Assembly: GCA_958295955.1 (NCBI GenBank)
Contig: OY282420.1
Location: 1,378,435-1,442,434 of the forward strand
DNA: 64,000 bases
Direction of reading: 5' to 3'
Origin: an uncultured Bryobacterales bacterium
Lineage (GTDB): Bacteria; Acidobacteriota; Terriglobia; Bryobacterales; UBA6623
Of this stretch, positions 54,116-63,765 are shown piece by piece. The position numbers and the translations under genes are program-made. The first letter of the stretch is position 1. Every line of letters begins with the position of its first letter. Below the pieces are notes generated by a model that was given only the letters and a program-made list of their open reading frames with translations, made no database searches and had not been told where the DNA came from.

Positions 54116-55309
54116 TCAGCGCCCGCGCACCCAATCGAGACTGAACCGCGCTACCGTCAAATACTTGACGTGCGTGCCGCGGTCCGTGGGGGTCCCGTTT
54201 TCGTAGATGCAGTACGCCGCGCCGTCCGGCCCGACCGCCAGATCGCTGTAGCCGCTCACGCCGGGCTCGATGGTCCGCTTGTGCGGCCACGTCTTCCCGT
54301 CGTCCTCGCTCAAGCGGACCGTGACGTTCTGCCGTTTCCAGCTTCCCAGCGGATTCTCGGCGCTGCGCGGCTCCGTGCTGTCCGGGTTGGCGAACAGGAG
54401 AACATTGCCCGCGCGGATCAGGCTGCCCATGCAAATCGGCTCCACCAGCGCCTCGTCGAAGCGAATCTCCGACCACCCCGCCGCGCCGTCCGGGCCGATG
54501 CTGACCGCGCGGCGGTGCTCCGGCGATTCGTGGCGGATATTCAGCATCACGCTGCCGTCGGAAAGCTCGACCGCCAGCGTCTCGCTGGGGTTTTTCAATT
54601 CCGGGTGACGCACGACGACTTCGCCGCGCCGCCAGGTCGCGCCCGCATCGTCGCTGTAGATCGTGGACACGATCGAAGGGCGGTGGGCGTGGCCCGCGGT
54701 CCCGTCCGACAACCAGACCGGGACGATCAACCGGCCGTTCGAATGGCGCAGGCCGTGCCCCGGCCCCGTAGCGATCACCTTCCAGTCGTAATCCGACCTG
54801 AATTCCTCAAAAACGGCGGTGATATCGACCGGCGTGGAAAATGTCTCGCCGTCGTCCTCGCTGCGCATGTAGTAAGCCCGGGCATACTCGACGCAGAACA
54901 GGAAATGCACCGCGCCGAGATCGCGGTCGACGATGGGGACGACGTTGTTGTAAGTCACCTCGCCGGGCTGCGCCAGGTTCTGCGCCAACGCCGCCGGGTT
55001 CTGCTCGATCTCGCCGTCGATATGGGCGATCTTGCGCGGCTCGTCCCAAGTCTTGCCGCCGTCGCGGCTGCGGCGCATCAAAATGTCCTGCGTGCCCCAA
55101 TCTCCCCCTGCGTTCTTGCGCGCTTCGGCCAGGGCCATCACCGTTCCTTGCGGAGAAACGGCGATCGCCGGCACGCGGTAGTGGGCATAGCCGCCGACCT
55201 CGGCCTCGAAGATATTGACCTTTTCGATGCCCGCGGCAACGCCGCCGTCCTGCGGAATTCCGCCGCAACCCCAGAGCGCCGTCGACAGTAATAGGAAAAT
55301 TCGCAACAT
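54116..55309 (-). CDS. Exo-alpha-sialidase (neuraminidase, GH33-like), lipoprotein-type
   Basis: A 397-residue six-bladed beta-propeller sialidase. ATG at 55309 is used; a TTG at 55327 would add six residues. The signal ends in TALWGC, a possible lipidation Cys. The catalytic Arg sits in the HYRVPAI segment, and Asp-box repeats (S-x-D-x-G-x-T-W) are visible as SRDGGKTWDEP, SEDDGETFSTP, SDDAGATWRRG and SEDDGKTWPHK. It would release terminal sialic acids from glycoconjugates at the cell surface. No sialic-acid catabolic genes (nanA/nanE) are in the window. Confidence 0.9.
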   Translation of the reverse strand: MLRIFLLLSTALWGCGGIPQDGGVAAGIEKVNIFEAEVGGYAHYRVPAIAVSPQGTVMALAEARKNAGGDWGTQDILMRRSRDGGKTWDEPRKIAHIDGEIEQNPAALAQNLAQPGEVTYNNVVPIVDRDLGAVHFLFCVEYARAYYMRSEDDGETFSTPVDITAVFEEFRSDYDWKVIATGPGHGLRHSNGRLIVPVWLSDGTAGHAHRPSIVSTIYSDDAGATWRRGEVVVRHPELKNPSETLAVELSDGSVMLNIRHESPEHRRAVSIGPDGAAGWSEIRFDEALVEPICMGSLIRAGNVLLFANPDSTEPRSAENPLGSWKRQNVTVRLSEDDGKTWPHKRTIEPGVSGYSDLAVGPDGAAYCIYENGTPTDRGTHVKYLTVARFSLDWVRGR

Positions 55310-55371
55310 CGAGCGGAAGTTTATCAAGTCCGGCTATCTGTCGTCCACTTGCACGGCAGCCGCCTTCTCCA

Positions 55372-56055
55372 CTACTTTGTTGGTCTCCACCCGATTTCCT
55401 GAAGAGGTCCTGATATCCCCTCCCGCATCTCTGCGATCACTTTCTCTTCGCTGTCCCGCGCCGAATAATGCGTGACCTTGTGGCAGCGGAATTCCGGGAG
55501 GAGTCCGCCGCGTTGGAGTTTCCGGACTGCTGCGTCGGCTTTTCCGCCGACGCAGAAGACCGCCTTGGGTTTTACCGTCGCAAGCTGCCATTTGAGAATA
55601 TCCGCCCAGTCTCTCGCTTGCGTGCCCTTGGCACGCTGCTGCATGGCGTTCTGGTCCTTGGTCTTGTTCATCTCCTTGACGACATTGGTGATGTAGCAAT
55701 GCCATCCCCGCCAGCCGACCCTCTCATCGATCTTGCCGTCCTTCAAGCCGAGTTCGCACAAGACGGCCCGGAAGCGCTTCGCCCGGAAGCGTTTCGCCAA
55801 GCCGCCCCACCATTGGTCCTCGATACCCGGCGGCCCGCCGTCCACAGTGTTTTTGTGCGCATCCTCAACACCCGCCAACGAAGGGTTTTCGCAAATGAAA
55901 ACAACCTCCGACTCGGGGTTGCCCAGCGCGCCGTACAGCCACGGAAAGCAATGGATCTGCTGCTCGCAGCAATCTGTGTCAAGTTCGACGAGGCGCTCGT
56001 TGATGCGCGATCGAAGTTCCTCGAAGTGAGCATGAGGCTCCGTGTCGACTGTCAT
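55372..56055 (-). CDS. Uracil-DNA glycosylase-like fold protein
   Basis: A 227-residue protein from ATG 56055, which has AAAGGAA about six bases upstream. The layout suggests the UDG superfamily: motif 1-like VVFICENPSLAG (51-62), a central CYITNVVKEMNKT (120-132), KPKAVFCVGGKAD (163-173) and a motif 2-like HYSAR (196-200). Family 4-6 UDGs remove uracil or other damaged bases, but activity here is unproven. The N-terminus is Cys-rich. Base composition is less GC-rich than its neighbours, hinting at transfer. Confidence 0.65.
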   Translation of the reverse strand: MTVDTEPHAHFEELRSRINERLVELDTDCCEQQIHCFPWLYGALGNPESEVVFICENPSLAGVEDAHKNTVDGGPPGIEDQWWGGLAKRFRAKRFRAVLCELGLKDGKIDERVGWRGWHCYITNVVKEMNKTKDQNAMQQRAKGTQARDWADILKWQLATVKPKAVFCVGGKADAAVRKLQRGGLLPEFRCHKVTHYSARDSEEKVIAEMREGISGPLQEIGWRPTK

Positions 56056-56279
56056 TGTTCGTTCCTTTCGGCAGATATGCCTGCACGACGTATAGCCTGC
56101 ATTGATAGCACAAGAGTCCGTGCGTAGGTCCATCTGCCGAAGGGTGCGTCCGACCATTGCCAACAGCGCGTCGGCATACGGTTTTTGGGCGCAGGTCTCG
56201 CCGGGGCGAACCAAGATGCGCGGAGGCGGCCTTTCGTTTTTAGCGCCGTCCGCTTCGGCTCTACTCGCCGACCCGTGAA

Positions 56280-57170
56280 TCAATCGCGCTTTTTGCTCAG
56301 CCAGCCAAGCGAGACGAAAAACTCGTCCATGCGGCGAACGGTGTCGGTATAGGCCGTCCCGTCGCCCCGTCCGTAGTTGAAGAAGCCGTGAGCTTGGCCG
56401 TCGTAACCCACCAACTCGCAGCGGTTGCCGGCGGCGGCGGCTTTTTCCGCGTAGATTTCGACCGTCTTGTAGGCAACGGTCGTATCGGCCTTGCCGTGAA
56501 AGACGATCGTCGGCGGCAGTCCCGCGCGGACGTGGTGGTAAGGAGACATCGATTCCGGCTCCGCTCCCATCCTTTCGCGCAGGCCGGCGGACCGCTGCGC
56601 ATCGATCTCGTATTTACCCTGCACGGAGGCCAATATGACCGCCGGATTGAACAACGCCAAGGCGTTCGGACGCGGACTTACCGCAGCGTCGCCCGCAGGG
56701 TCATCGTGACCCGGTAGAGTAGCAGTGGCCGCGGCGAGGTGTCCGCCGGCCGACCCGCCTCCGGCGGCAATGCGCTCGGGGTCGATGCCGAGCCGGCCAG
56801 CGTTTTTTCGCACCCAGCGGACGGCCGCCTTAGCGTCTTCGACGCAGCGATAGGATTTGACTCCCTGGCGGTTCAACACCCGGTAGTCGGCGCTCATCGC
56901 CACCATGCCGCGCGAGGCAAGATACTTCGCTTGCTGGTGAAATTGCCCTGGAGTTCCTTGTCTCCAGCCGCCGCCGAAGAAGAAAACAATGGCCGGGCGC
57001 TTGTCGGAGGCAGCATGCCCTTCCGGCTCGAAAATCCAGACCTTGAGATCCGTTCCTTCGACCGATTTGTAGGTTTCCACCCTTGCTTCGGGCATGTCCG
57101 GCGGATAACCAGCCTGTTGGCCGACTGCGGCCGCGGGCAACAACAGAGCGATTGCGTAACGAACGAACAT
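56280..57170 (-). CDS. Exported alpha/beta hydrolase (acetyl esterase-like)
   Basis: A 296-residue hydrolase starting at ATG 57170, which has GGGAGG five bases upstream and begins with a signal peptide (RYAIALLLPAAAVGQQ). It shows the oxyanion-hole FFFGGGW (in place of HGGG), the nucleophile in AGGGSAGGHLA, and the late HGKADTTV and GQAHGFFNY segments with the Asp and His of the triad. It is related to BD-FAE/acetyl-esterase enzymes that deacetylate plant polysaccharides. It stands alone, separated by more than 170 bases on both sides. Confidence 0.88.
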   Translation of the reverse strand: MFVRYAIALLLPAAAVGQQAGYPPDMPEARVETYKSVEGTDLKVWIFEPEGHAASDKRPAIVFFFGGGWRQGTPGQFHQQAKYLASRGMVAMSADYRVLNRQGVKSYRCVEDAKAAVRWVRKNAGRLGIDPERIAAGGGSAGGHLAAATATLPGHDDPAGDAAVSPRPNALALFNPAVILASVQGKYEIDAQRSAGLRERMGAEPESMSPYHHVRAGLPPTIVFHGKADTTVAYKTVEIYAEKAAAAGNRCELVGYDGQAHGFFNYGRGDGTAYTDTVRRMDEFFVSLGWLSKKRD

Positions 57171-57344
57171 GGTGACCTCCCCGGCTGCGGCCGGCATCCG
57201 GCGGCGCCATTGGCATTGTATCCGGTTCCGGCGTCCGCAGGGGCAAGGGCCGTAAGCGGCCGCTTGTATGGCGGCAGCTTGCCGCATGGATTGTGACGGA
57301 ATGACGCTTGAATGCGCTACTACGCGAGCGCCCGCGCAGAGCGC

Positions 57345-58451
57345 TCAACGCTCTCTGCCGGAAGCCACGCGCGACACCGCGTTGACCAGCTTGCGCAAGG
57401 GCAGGCGCCCCATGGCCTCGACCGGCACGAACTCGCCGCGGCGGAACGAACTGAACCACCAGCGCCGCAGGAGCGCCAAGTGCTCGGCTTTCTCGGCGGG
57501 CTTGGCCTCCGCCCAATCGACCGCTTCCAGCAGCCCGCGGACTTTCGCATCCAGTGAAACCGGCAGATCGGCATCGGCCGCATAGCTCAGCGTCCCAGGG
57601 GCTTGCAACGTTCCTTTATAGAGCAGGGTCAACTCGACTGCCGATTCCTCGGCGGAGCGCTGCACGACGACGCCGTGAAGCTCGTCGAGATCGCGGGCAA
57701 GCTCGCCGCGCAGGCGCAGGGCGTCCTTCACCTTGGCGAGACGTTCGTGTTCCCTGGCCGCGGTCTCGAACTCCAGCGCCTCGCCGGCGGCTTCGCGGGT
57801 CTCTTCGATTTCGCGCAGCAGCGAGTCGCCGCCGGTATTGAGAAACTGCAGAACCCGTCCGACCTCGTGCTGATAACGGTCGTCGCTGCAGGCGGCTTGA
57901 CAGGGCCGCAGACAGAGGTTCATTTCTCCGTAGATGCAACCGGGGTGATCGGGCGCCGGGTCGAGAGACTCCTCGCAGCGCCGGATTCCAAAGAAATCGA
58001 GAAAAGCATTCTCAAAGCGTTCCGCGGCGGCGCGGCTGCGGAACGGCCCATAAAAAAGAGCGCGCGCCGCGGTCAACCGGGTCGTGACATAAGTGCGGGG
58101 GAAACGGTTGTTGAGATGAACTTTCAGGAAAGGTGGCGGGCGCAGCTTCAGGAAACGCCGGTAGTCGTCGGGGCGGCGATGCCGGGCAAGCCGATAGAGC
58201 AGCCAGTCGGATTCGAATTTCGATCCTGTCAGTTGGAAGTGGACGCGGCGCGCGATGCCGCGCACGTTCAGCCGCTTGGATCGCGGGCTCGGGGGCGCCA
58301 GCAGGCGCGTCAGGCGCTTGCGCAGGTCGGCGGTGCGGCCGAGGTAGGGCGGTCCATCGCCGAGCTCGATCAGGAAAACACCCGCAGCTTCGGGCGCGGC
58401 CAAGAGGTCCGCTTCCGTATCCCAGCAATCGAGCACGCGGGCCGGAACCAC
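57345..58451 (-). CDS. UvrC-like protein lacking the C-terminal nuclease half
   Basis: A 368-residue protein equal to the N-terminal half of UvrC: a GIY-YIG domain (about 18-100), a cysteine cluster C159-x12-C172-x7-C180-x3-C184 matching the iron-sulfur ligands of UvrC, and a UvrB-binding UVR motif (about 213-248). The RNase H-like and HhH2 domains are missing, as in Cho. The GIY tyrosine is Phe (GVF, 24-26), while YLG and the Arg of DLRKRL remain, so cleavage may be lost. The start is GTG at 58451, only 20 bases from the divergent gene at 58472. Confidence 0.8.
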   Translation of the reverse strand: MVPARVLDCWDTEADLLAAPEAAGVFLIELGDGPPYLGRTADLRKRLTRLLAPPSPRSKRLNVRGIARRVHFQLTGSKFESDWLLYRLARHRRPDDYRRFLKLRPPPFLKVHLNNRFPRTYVTTRLTAARALFYGPFRSRAAAERFENAFLDFFGIRRCEESLDPAPDHPGCIYGEMNLCLRPCQAACSDDRYQHEVGRVLQFLNTGGDSLLREIEETREAAGEALEFETAAREHERLAKVKDALRLRGELARDLDELHGVVVQRSAEESAVELTLLYKGTLQAPGTLSYAADADLPVSLDAKVRGLLEAVDWAEAKPAEKAEHLALLRRWWFSSFRRGEFVPVEAMGRLPLRKLVNAVSRVASGRER

Positions 58452-58471
58452 CGAACCGTTAGAGTATCAAG

Positions 58472-59395
58472 ATGCTTTTCCCTGGCGCGGCCGGATGGGT
58501 TGCAGTTCTGGTCGGATTGTACGCGGCCTACCGGCGAGCGCCCCGACGCCGCGCGTTTCCCGTCGGGGGCCGGCTTGCTCTGGGTGCGATTGCACTCGCC
58601 GAAGCGCTGCTGCCGGCAGGCGCGCCCGGCGCCGCAACCTGCTTCATGCCGGCGATGTTGACGGCATTCGTTGCCGCGGTCGATGCCGCGGTTTACGCCC
58701 TGCGCGGGCATTCGCCGATGCGAGACCGCAGCGAGGCTTTCTCCTGGATGGCGGTCCTGTCGATTTTCTTGTGGATTGTCTTTGAAATCTATAACGCAAG
58801 GCTGGCGGCCTGGCACTACGGCGGACTGCCGAACGACATGACGCGCTATTTGGCGCTCGGCTGGTCGTTCGCCATGATCTGGCCGGGGGTGCTGGGCACG
58901 GCCGCGTTCCTTTCCGCAACGGTGTTCCGCGGACCGTCGGATCTCGCGGACGGCCCGCGGACCCGCGGCGGCGGGCGATTCGCGATCCCGGCAATCGGGG
59001 CGGGAGTTCTTTGCCTGACTCTGCCGCTGCTCGCGCCGCGCCTGGATTTTGGAGAGCATCTGTTCGCCCTGGTCGTTTGCGGATGGGCCGTGCTGCTCGA
59101 TCCGCTCAACGTCAGAGCCGGGCTGCCCGGCATTTGGGGCGGCCGGTCGAGGCTGTATGCTCTGCTTGGCGCAGGCCCGCTGTGCGGCTTCATTTGGGGT
59201 TTCTGGAACGTCCGCGCCGGCGCGAGGGCGTACTCCACCAACGCGCGGACAGCGGTATTCGAGTTGCCGCTGGAGGCGTTCCTGTCGATGTCTTTGTTCG
59301 GGCCGGCGGCATTCGCAATGTACGTTTTCGCAGCGAACCGGCTGCATCTCCCGTTTTTCAACCCGACGGCAGACCCCGGCGCCGCGGATTCTTAG
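58472..59395 (+). CDS. Polytopic membrane protein of unknown function
   Basis: I do not recognise a family. The 307 residues contain about seven to eight hydrophobic helices (for example 5-20, 34-50, 57-77, 90-108, 128-148, 170-188, 195-212 and 276-295). Aromatic-rich conserved-looking motifs are WIVFEIYNARLAAWHYGGLP and CGFIWGFWNVRAGA, which may line a binding site. It is convergent with the HlyD-like gene, overlapping by four bases at the stops. It may be divergently co-regulated with the UvrC-like gene. Confidence 0.65.
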   Translation: MLFPGAAGWVAVLVGLYAAYRRAPRRRAFPVGGRLALGAIALAEALLPAGAPGAATCFMPAMLTAFVAAVDAAVYALRGHSPMRDRSEAFSWMAVLSIFLWIVFEIYNARLAAWHYGGLPNDMTRYLALGWSFAMIWPGVLGTAAFLSATVFRGPSDLADGPRTRGGGRFAIPAIGAGVLCLTLPLLAPRLDFGEHLFALVVCGWAVLLDPLNVRAGLPGIWGGRSRLYALLGAGPLCGFIWGFWNVRAGARAYSTNARTAVFELPLEAFLSMSLFGPAAFAMYVFAANRLHLPFFNPTADPGAADS

Positions 59396-60588
59396 CGGTA
59401 CTCGATCAACCCGCCGTCGGTGACGGCGTCGCTGGGATGATTGATCACGATTTCGCCCGCGCTCACGCCGGCGACGATCTCGTCGGCAAAACCGCCGCGC
59501 ATGCCGATCGTTACGGGGCGCAGCTTCGCCGTCGGTCCGTCGACAAGAAACACCGCCCAGCCTTTCTGCGACCGGAACAGGGCGCTGGACGGGACTTGCA
59601 GCACGTTTTGCCCCTCCCAGGTCACAAAGCGGGCTTCGACGCGGTACCGATCGCCCAGGTTTTTCCATTCTTCCTTGGGCGATGCAATATCGACGATCGC
59701 GAGCACGCGCTGCTCTTCCACGCCGAGCGCCGAAATCTTGGTGAAGGCCACCGGCTCCACGAGTCGGACGACGGCTTCGAGCGGTTGCGGGCCTCCCCAA
59801 CGCTCCAGCAGTACGCGCATCCCCGCTTCGATCCGCACTGCATCCGACGAAAGCACCTCGACTTCGACTTCAAGGCCGCCGGGGTCGGCGAGCTCCAGCA
59901 ACAATTGCGAAGCCTGCACGACCGCTTCGTTTTCCTGATGGACCTTGAGGATACGGCCGCTCACGGGAGAGCGCACCGTTACGATCTCGGCTGACCCGCT
60001 CGACGCCCGGCCTTCCGAATACTGCAAAGCCACTCTTGCGGCCTCGACTTTCGATTGCGCCACTTCGATCTGTTGCTCGGCCGCGCTCAGGACTGCCTGG
60101 GACTTGCGTTCGTCGGCCAATGCGTGGTCCAGACGTTCGGCGGCGATGACGCCGGCCTCGACGCCCCGCCGGGCGCGAGGCAGCTCGACTTCCCAGTAGC
60201 GTACGTCCGCTCGGGCGGTTTCAACATCATCCTCGGCTTTTGCGAGCGCGGCTTCCGCGACGGCCAGGTCCGCGCCCGCCTGCGCGCGGCTGCGGCCGTC
60301 GAGCGTCGCGGAACGCAGCGGATGGAGCCGCGCCAGCACGGTTCCGGCGCGCACTTCGTCGCCGACGTCGAAGCTCATCCTGCTCAGGGTCCCCGCGACC
60401 GGGGCGGACACGCCGTAGCGGTCGACGACCCGCGTCTTGCCCTCTTCGACGATCGTGGCCTGGAGCGGCCCCCGCGAAACCGCGACCGTCTCCACCAGAA
60501 CCGGGCGCGGGGCGAAGCTGAAATAGACGGCTGCTCCGACAATGCCGGATATCAGCAGGACGGTCAAAATTTTCCGAATGCGTTTCAC
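59392..60588 (-). CDS. HlyD/MFP-family periplasmic adaptor
   Basis: A 398-residue membrane-fusion protein. One N-terminal membrane anchor (about 7-25) is followed by a biotinyl-lipoyl-like half (YGVSAPVAGTLSRMSF), a long alpha-helical hairpin (about 95-195), the second lipoyl half (TVRSPVSGRILKVHQENEAV) and beta-barrel domains. It would bridge the ABC permease to an outer-membrane channel. The start is GTG at 60588, with GGGAG nine bases upstream. The gene lies six bases after the permease gene, in the operon ATPase-permease-adaptor. Confidence 0.9.
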   Translation of the reverse strand: MKRIRKILTVLLISGIVGAAVYFSFAPRPVLVETVAVSRGPLQATIVEEGKTRVVDRYGVSAPVAGTLSRMSFDVGDEVRAGTVLARLHPLRSATLDGRSRAQAGADLAVAEAALAKAEDDVETARADVRYWEVELPRARRGVEAGVIAAERLDHALADERKSQAVLSAAEQQIEVAQSKVEAARVALQYSEGRASSGSAEIVTVRSPVSGRILKVHQENEAVVQASQLLLELADPGGLEVEVEVLSSDAVRIEAGMRVLLERWGGPQPLEAVVRLVEPVAFTKISALGVEEQRVLAIVDIASPKEEWKNLGDRYRVEARFVTWEGQNVLQVPSSALFRSQKGWAVFLVDGPTAKLRPVTIGMRGGFADEIVAGVSAGEIVINHPSDAVTDGGLIEYR

Positions 60589-60594
60589 CGAAGA

Positions 60595-62958
60595 CTACTC
60601 CCGTGTTTTTAGCACGCCCACCAGGTCCAAGCGGTTGATCTTGCGGCGGATGACGATGCCGGACAGCAGCGACGACACGAGAATGACAACGGCGGCGTAA
60701 GCATAGGTCCGCGGATTCAAGACCAACGGTATGCGAAAGATGTCGGTCTGCATGGATTGCATGAAGACCGCGCACAATGCCTTGCCCATCGCGGCGCCCA
60801 GCGGCAGCGACAGAAGGGTGAGAAAGCCCAGCTCCCCCAACAAGATGAACCCCGCTTCTCCTTGCGTGAAACCGAGCACGCGCAGACTGGACAACTCGCG
60901 GCTGCGTTCCGAGAGCGTGACGCGGGCCGTGTTGTAAACGACTCCGAAGGCGATCGTTCCGGCCAACAGCGTCGTGACGCCGGCAAAGATCAAAATCTGT
61001 TGCGCCATCATATCCTGCAAGCCAGCGATCGCCTTGTGCTTGATCTCCGTGCCGGAGACGCGGGGCATTTCCTTGATGCGGCGGTAGATCTCCGCTTCGC
61101 GCTCCGGGTTGACGGCCAGATACGCCCCGGACAAGGCATGCCCCTCGCGCATGAAGCGGTTGAGGTCGTCGAGTTGCATATAGCCCGAAACTCCCATGAA
61201 TTGATTGATTGCGCCCGTCAGCGGAGTTGCGCGAACCGGGCGGGCGCCTTCGAGCACTTCGACGGTCACGAGATCTCCGACCCGAGCGCCGAGCAAATCG
61301 GCCAGGTAGTCGGTCAGGACGAGGCCCCCGCTCGAGGAATCGACCGGTTTCAGGTTCTCGTCGAGCGTCCGATGCAAGTCAGAGTTCGGCGGCAGTCCCA
61401 GGATCGAAGTGCGGTAAGCGCGGCGTCCGACGCGCAAACGCACCGGCACGGCTCGAAAGCCTTCCGCGTACGCCACGCCCTCGATGCGCTGCAGCTCGAG
61501 CAGCGCGCGGTAGGAAGTCGGCTCGTTGAAGTTCACGGTGATGTCGTCCCGCTCGGCCAACCAGAATTGCACGTCGATCATGTGGTCGATGGAATCGCGG
61601 AAGAAAAGGCCCATGACCAATGTCGCGTATGCGGCGGCGATGCCGGTCGCGGTCATCAGCGCTTTGACGGGCCGCCGTTCGAGGTTGCGGGCGATCATCC
61701 GCATCGGTTCGGAATAAAGTTTTCCCAAGCCGATTCTTTCGAATAAGGTCTGCCCGTAACGGGCCGGGGGTTCGGGGCGCATCGCCTCGGCCGGGGGCTG
61801 AAGCGCGGCTCTGCGGACGGCGAAGACCGTGCCGGCGAACGACGCGCCAAGCGTGACCGCGGCCGCCCAAACGACAACTCTCGGGTCCAGGCGGTAGAGC
61901 ATTTCGGGAAAACGGTAAAAATCCACGTACAGCGAACTGAGCCCCCGCCCCATCCAGACTCCTCCGGCAATGCCCAAGAGCAAACCGATGAGAGCGATCG
62001 CCGCGACGAATTGAAGGTAGTGCAGCCCGATGGAGAAATTCGAATAGCCGAATGCCTTGAGGGTTGCGATCTGCTCCCGCTCGATCTGGAACAGCCTGCC
62101 GAAAACGATGTTGAGCAGAAAGGCCGCGACGCCCAGGAAGATCGTGGGATACATCGTCGCCATGCCCTCGAGTTGTCGAAATTCTTCGTGCAGATAACGG
62201 TGAGAAAGTTGATCTTGGCGTCCGTAGGCGCCGAGCGAGCCGTAGCGCCCCAACAGATCGTCGAGCCGGTCGATCACTTCGTTTTCATTCGCGCCGGAAT
62301 GCAGCGTCAGCGCTACGTTGTTGAAAGCGCCGTCCATGTTGTAGGCCGTTGCCAACGGTTTTTCGGCCATCCACAAGATCGCGTAGTTCTTGAAATCCGG
62401 GATGATCGAGCCCGGCTTGATCTGGTTGACGTATTCGGGGGAGAGGGCTATGCCGACGATCGTGAGCTTTTTCTTGCGGCCGTTGACGATCGCCGAAAGT
62501 GAGTCCCCGGGCACGAGTTCCTGCTCCTCGGCAAACGCCTCGCTGACGATCGCCTCGTCGTCGCTCAGCGGGTCGACAAACCGTCCCTCGCGCAGATGGA
62601 GAGCGTTGAGCCGGCCTTCATTTCCGCCGGCGACCGAGATCAGCAGGCCCGTTACGGGATCCGCATAGCCTTCCAGGTCGATGTTGACGCCGGCGACGAC
62701 GCGCGTGTCCACCCGGTCGACGCCGGGGATGTTGCGGATGCGTTCCTCCAGGCTCTTCGGCGCTCGCTTGAGAGAGGCGAAGACCTCGGCGAAGCGGTAT
62801 TCGGCGTAAAAGGTTGCTTGCGTCAACTTCAAGCTGTCGAGCGTGCTCAGGGACATGACGAAGGTCGCGACGCCGCCGGCGATCACCAACGCGATCGCCA
62901 ACGCTTGTCCGCGCATGCGCCACAATTCCCTGACGAGCTTTTTCCCGAGCGGGGTCAC
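60595..62958 (-). CDS. FtsX-family ABC transporter permease
   Basis: A 787-residue permease with two FtsX/MacB-type cores. An N-terminal helix (about 18-42) precedes a large periplasmic domain; membrane helices cluster at about 265-400 (with the basic [11 protein letters not shown] segment) and about 665-775 (with [12 protein letters not shown]). Another helix near 425-450 starts a second periplasmic domain. This two-core layout resembles DevC/LolE-like exporters. The GTG start overlaps the ATPase stop as GTGA, so translation is coupled. The substrate is unknown. Confidence 0.9.
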   Translation of the reverse strand: MTPLGKKLVRELWRMRGQALAIALVIAGGVATFVMSLSTLDSLKLTQATFYAEYRFAEVFASLKRAPKSLEERIRNIPGVDRVDTRVVAGVNIDLEGYADPVTGLLISVAGGNEGRLNALHLREGRFVDPLSDDEAIVSEAFAEEQELVPGDSLSAIVNGRKKKLTIVGIALSPEYVNQIKPGSIIPDFKNYAILWMAEKPLATAYNMDGAFNNVALTLHSGANENEVIDRLDDLLGRYGSLGAYGRQDQLSHRYLHEEFRQLEGMATMYPTIFLGVAAFLLNIVFGRLFQIEREQIATLKAFGYSNFSIGLHYLQFVAAIALIGLLLGIAGGVWMGRGLSSLYVDFYRFPEMLYRLDPRVVVWAAAVTLGASFAGTVFAVRRAALQPPAEAMRPEPPARYGQTLFERIGLGKLYSEPMRMIARNLERRPVKALMTATGIAAAYATLVMGLFFRDSIDHMIDVQFWLAERDDITVNFNEPTSYRALLELQRIEGVAYAEGFRAVPVRLRVGRRAYRTSILGLPPNSDLHRTLDENLKPVDSSSGGLVLTDYLADLLGARVGDLVTVEVLEGARPVRATPLTGAINQFMGVSGYMQLDDLNRFMREGHALSGAYLAVNPEREAEIYRRIKEMPRVSGTEIKHKAIAGLQDMMAQQILIFAGVTTLLAGTIAFGVVYNTARVTLSERSRELSSLRVLGFTQGEAGFILLGELGFLTLLSLPLGAAMGKALCAVFMQSMQTDIFRIPLVLNPRTYAYAAVVILVSSLLSGIVIRRKINRLDLVGVLKTRE

Positions 62959-63746
62959 CAGTTGATATCCTTCGCCGATTTCTTGGTCGGGTTGCGCTCC
63001 TGCGAGACGATCCGACCGTCGCGCATCTGCAGGACGCGGTCGGCCATGCGGGCGATGTCGGAGTTGTGGGTAATGACCACCGTGGTCGTGCCGAGCGTGC
63101 GGTTCGCCCGCTCCAGGGCTTCGAGCACCAGGCTGCCCGTTGCCGAATCCAGAGCGCCCGTGGGCTCGTCGCAGAGCAGCACCGAGGGGTTCTTGGCGAT
63201 GGCGCGGGCGATGGCCACGCGCTGCTGCTGTCCGCCTGACATTTGGGAAGGAAAGTGGTCGATCCTGTCGCCGAGGCCCACCAATTCCAGAGCATCGGCG
63301 GGGCGCATCGGGTCGAGGGCGATCTCGGTGACGACCGCCACGTTTTCCCGCGCCGTGAGGCTCGGAATGAGATTGTAAAACTGGAATACGAAGCCGACAT
63401 AATTGCGCCGGTACAGGGTTAACTCCCGCTCGCGGGCGGCGGTCAGGTCGGTCCCGCGGTAGGTGACCCGGCCGCTCGTGGCGGTGTCGAGTCCGCCGAG
63501 GATGTTGAGGAAGGTGGACTTGCCGGAACCGGACGGCCCCAAGAGGACGACCAACTCGCCCTCGTAAAGCTTGAGATCGACGCCTCTGAGCGCCCGAACC
63601 CGCACCTCGCCCATGTCGTAAACCTTGGTCAGGGCCGAAGCTTCGAATACCGTTGCGGGTTTTGACTCCGCGCTTGGAGAGGCCGGCGTCAATTTTTTGT
63701 TCTTCAGGATACCAGCGGACGCAAGACGTAAGGCTGCGCCGGCCAT
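62955..63746 (-). CDS. ABC transporter ATP-binding protein (LolD/MacB type)
   Basis: A 263-residue ATPase with Walker [11 protein letters not shown]-loop [11 protein letters not shown], signature [14 protein letters not shown], Walker [13 protein letters not shown] and switch His in VITHNSD. The first 30 residues are an unusual Lys/Pro/Ser-rich extension; the real start may be internal. It powers the FtsX-type permease encoded next. It lies 19 bases after the FucP-like gene, which may be in the same transcript. Confidence 0.92.
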   Translation of the reverse strand: MAGAALRLASAGILKNKKLTPASPSAESKPATVFEASALTKVYDMGEVRVRALRGVDLKLYEGELVVLLGPSGSGKSTFLNILGGLDTATSGRVTYRGTDLTAARERELTLYRRNYVGFVFQFYNLIPSLTARENVAVVTEIALDPMRPADALELVGLGDRIDHFPSQMSGGQQQRVAIARAIAKNPSVLLCDEPTGALDSATGSLVLEALERANRTLGTTTVVITHNSDIARMADRVLQMRDGRIVSQERNPTKKSAKDINW

Positions 63747-63765
63747 GCGCGCTCCGAACGGACGG

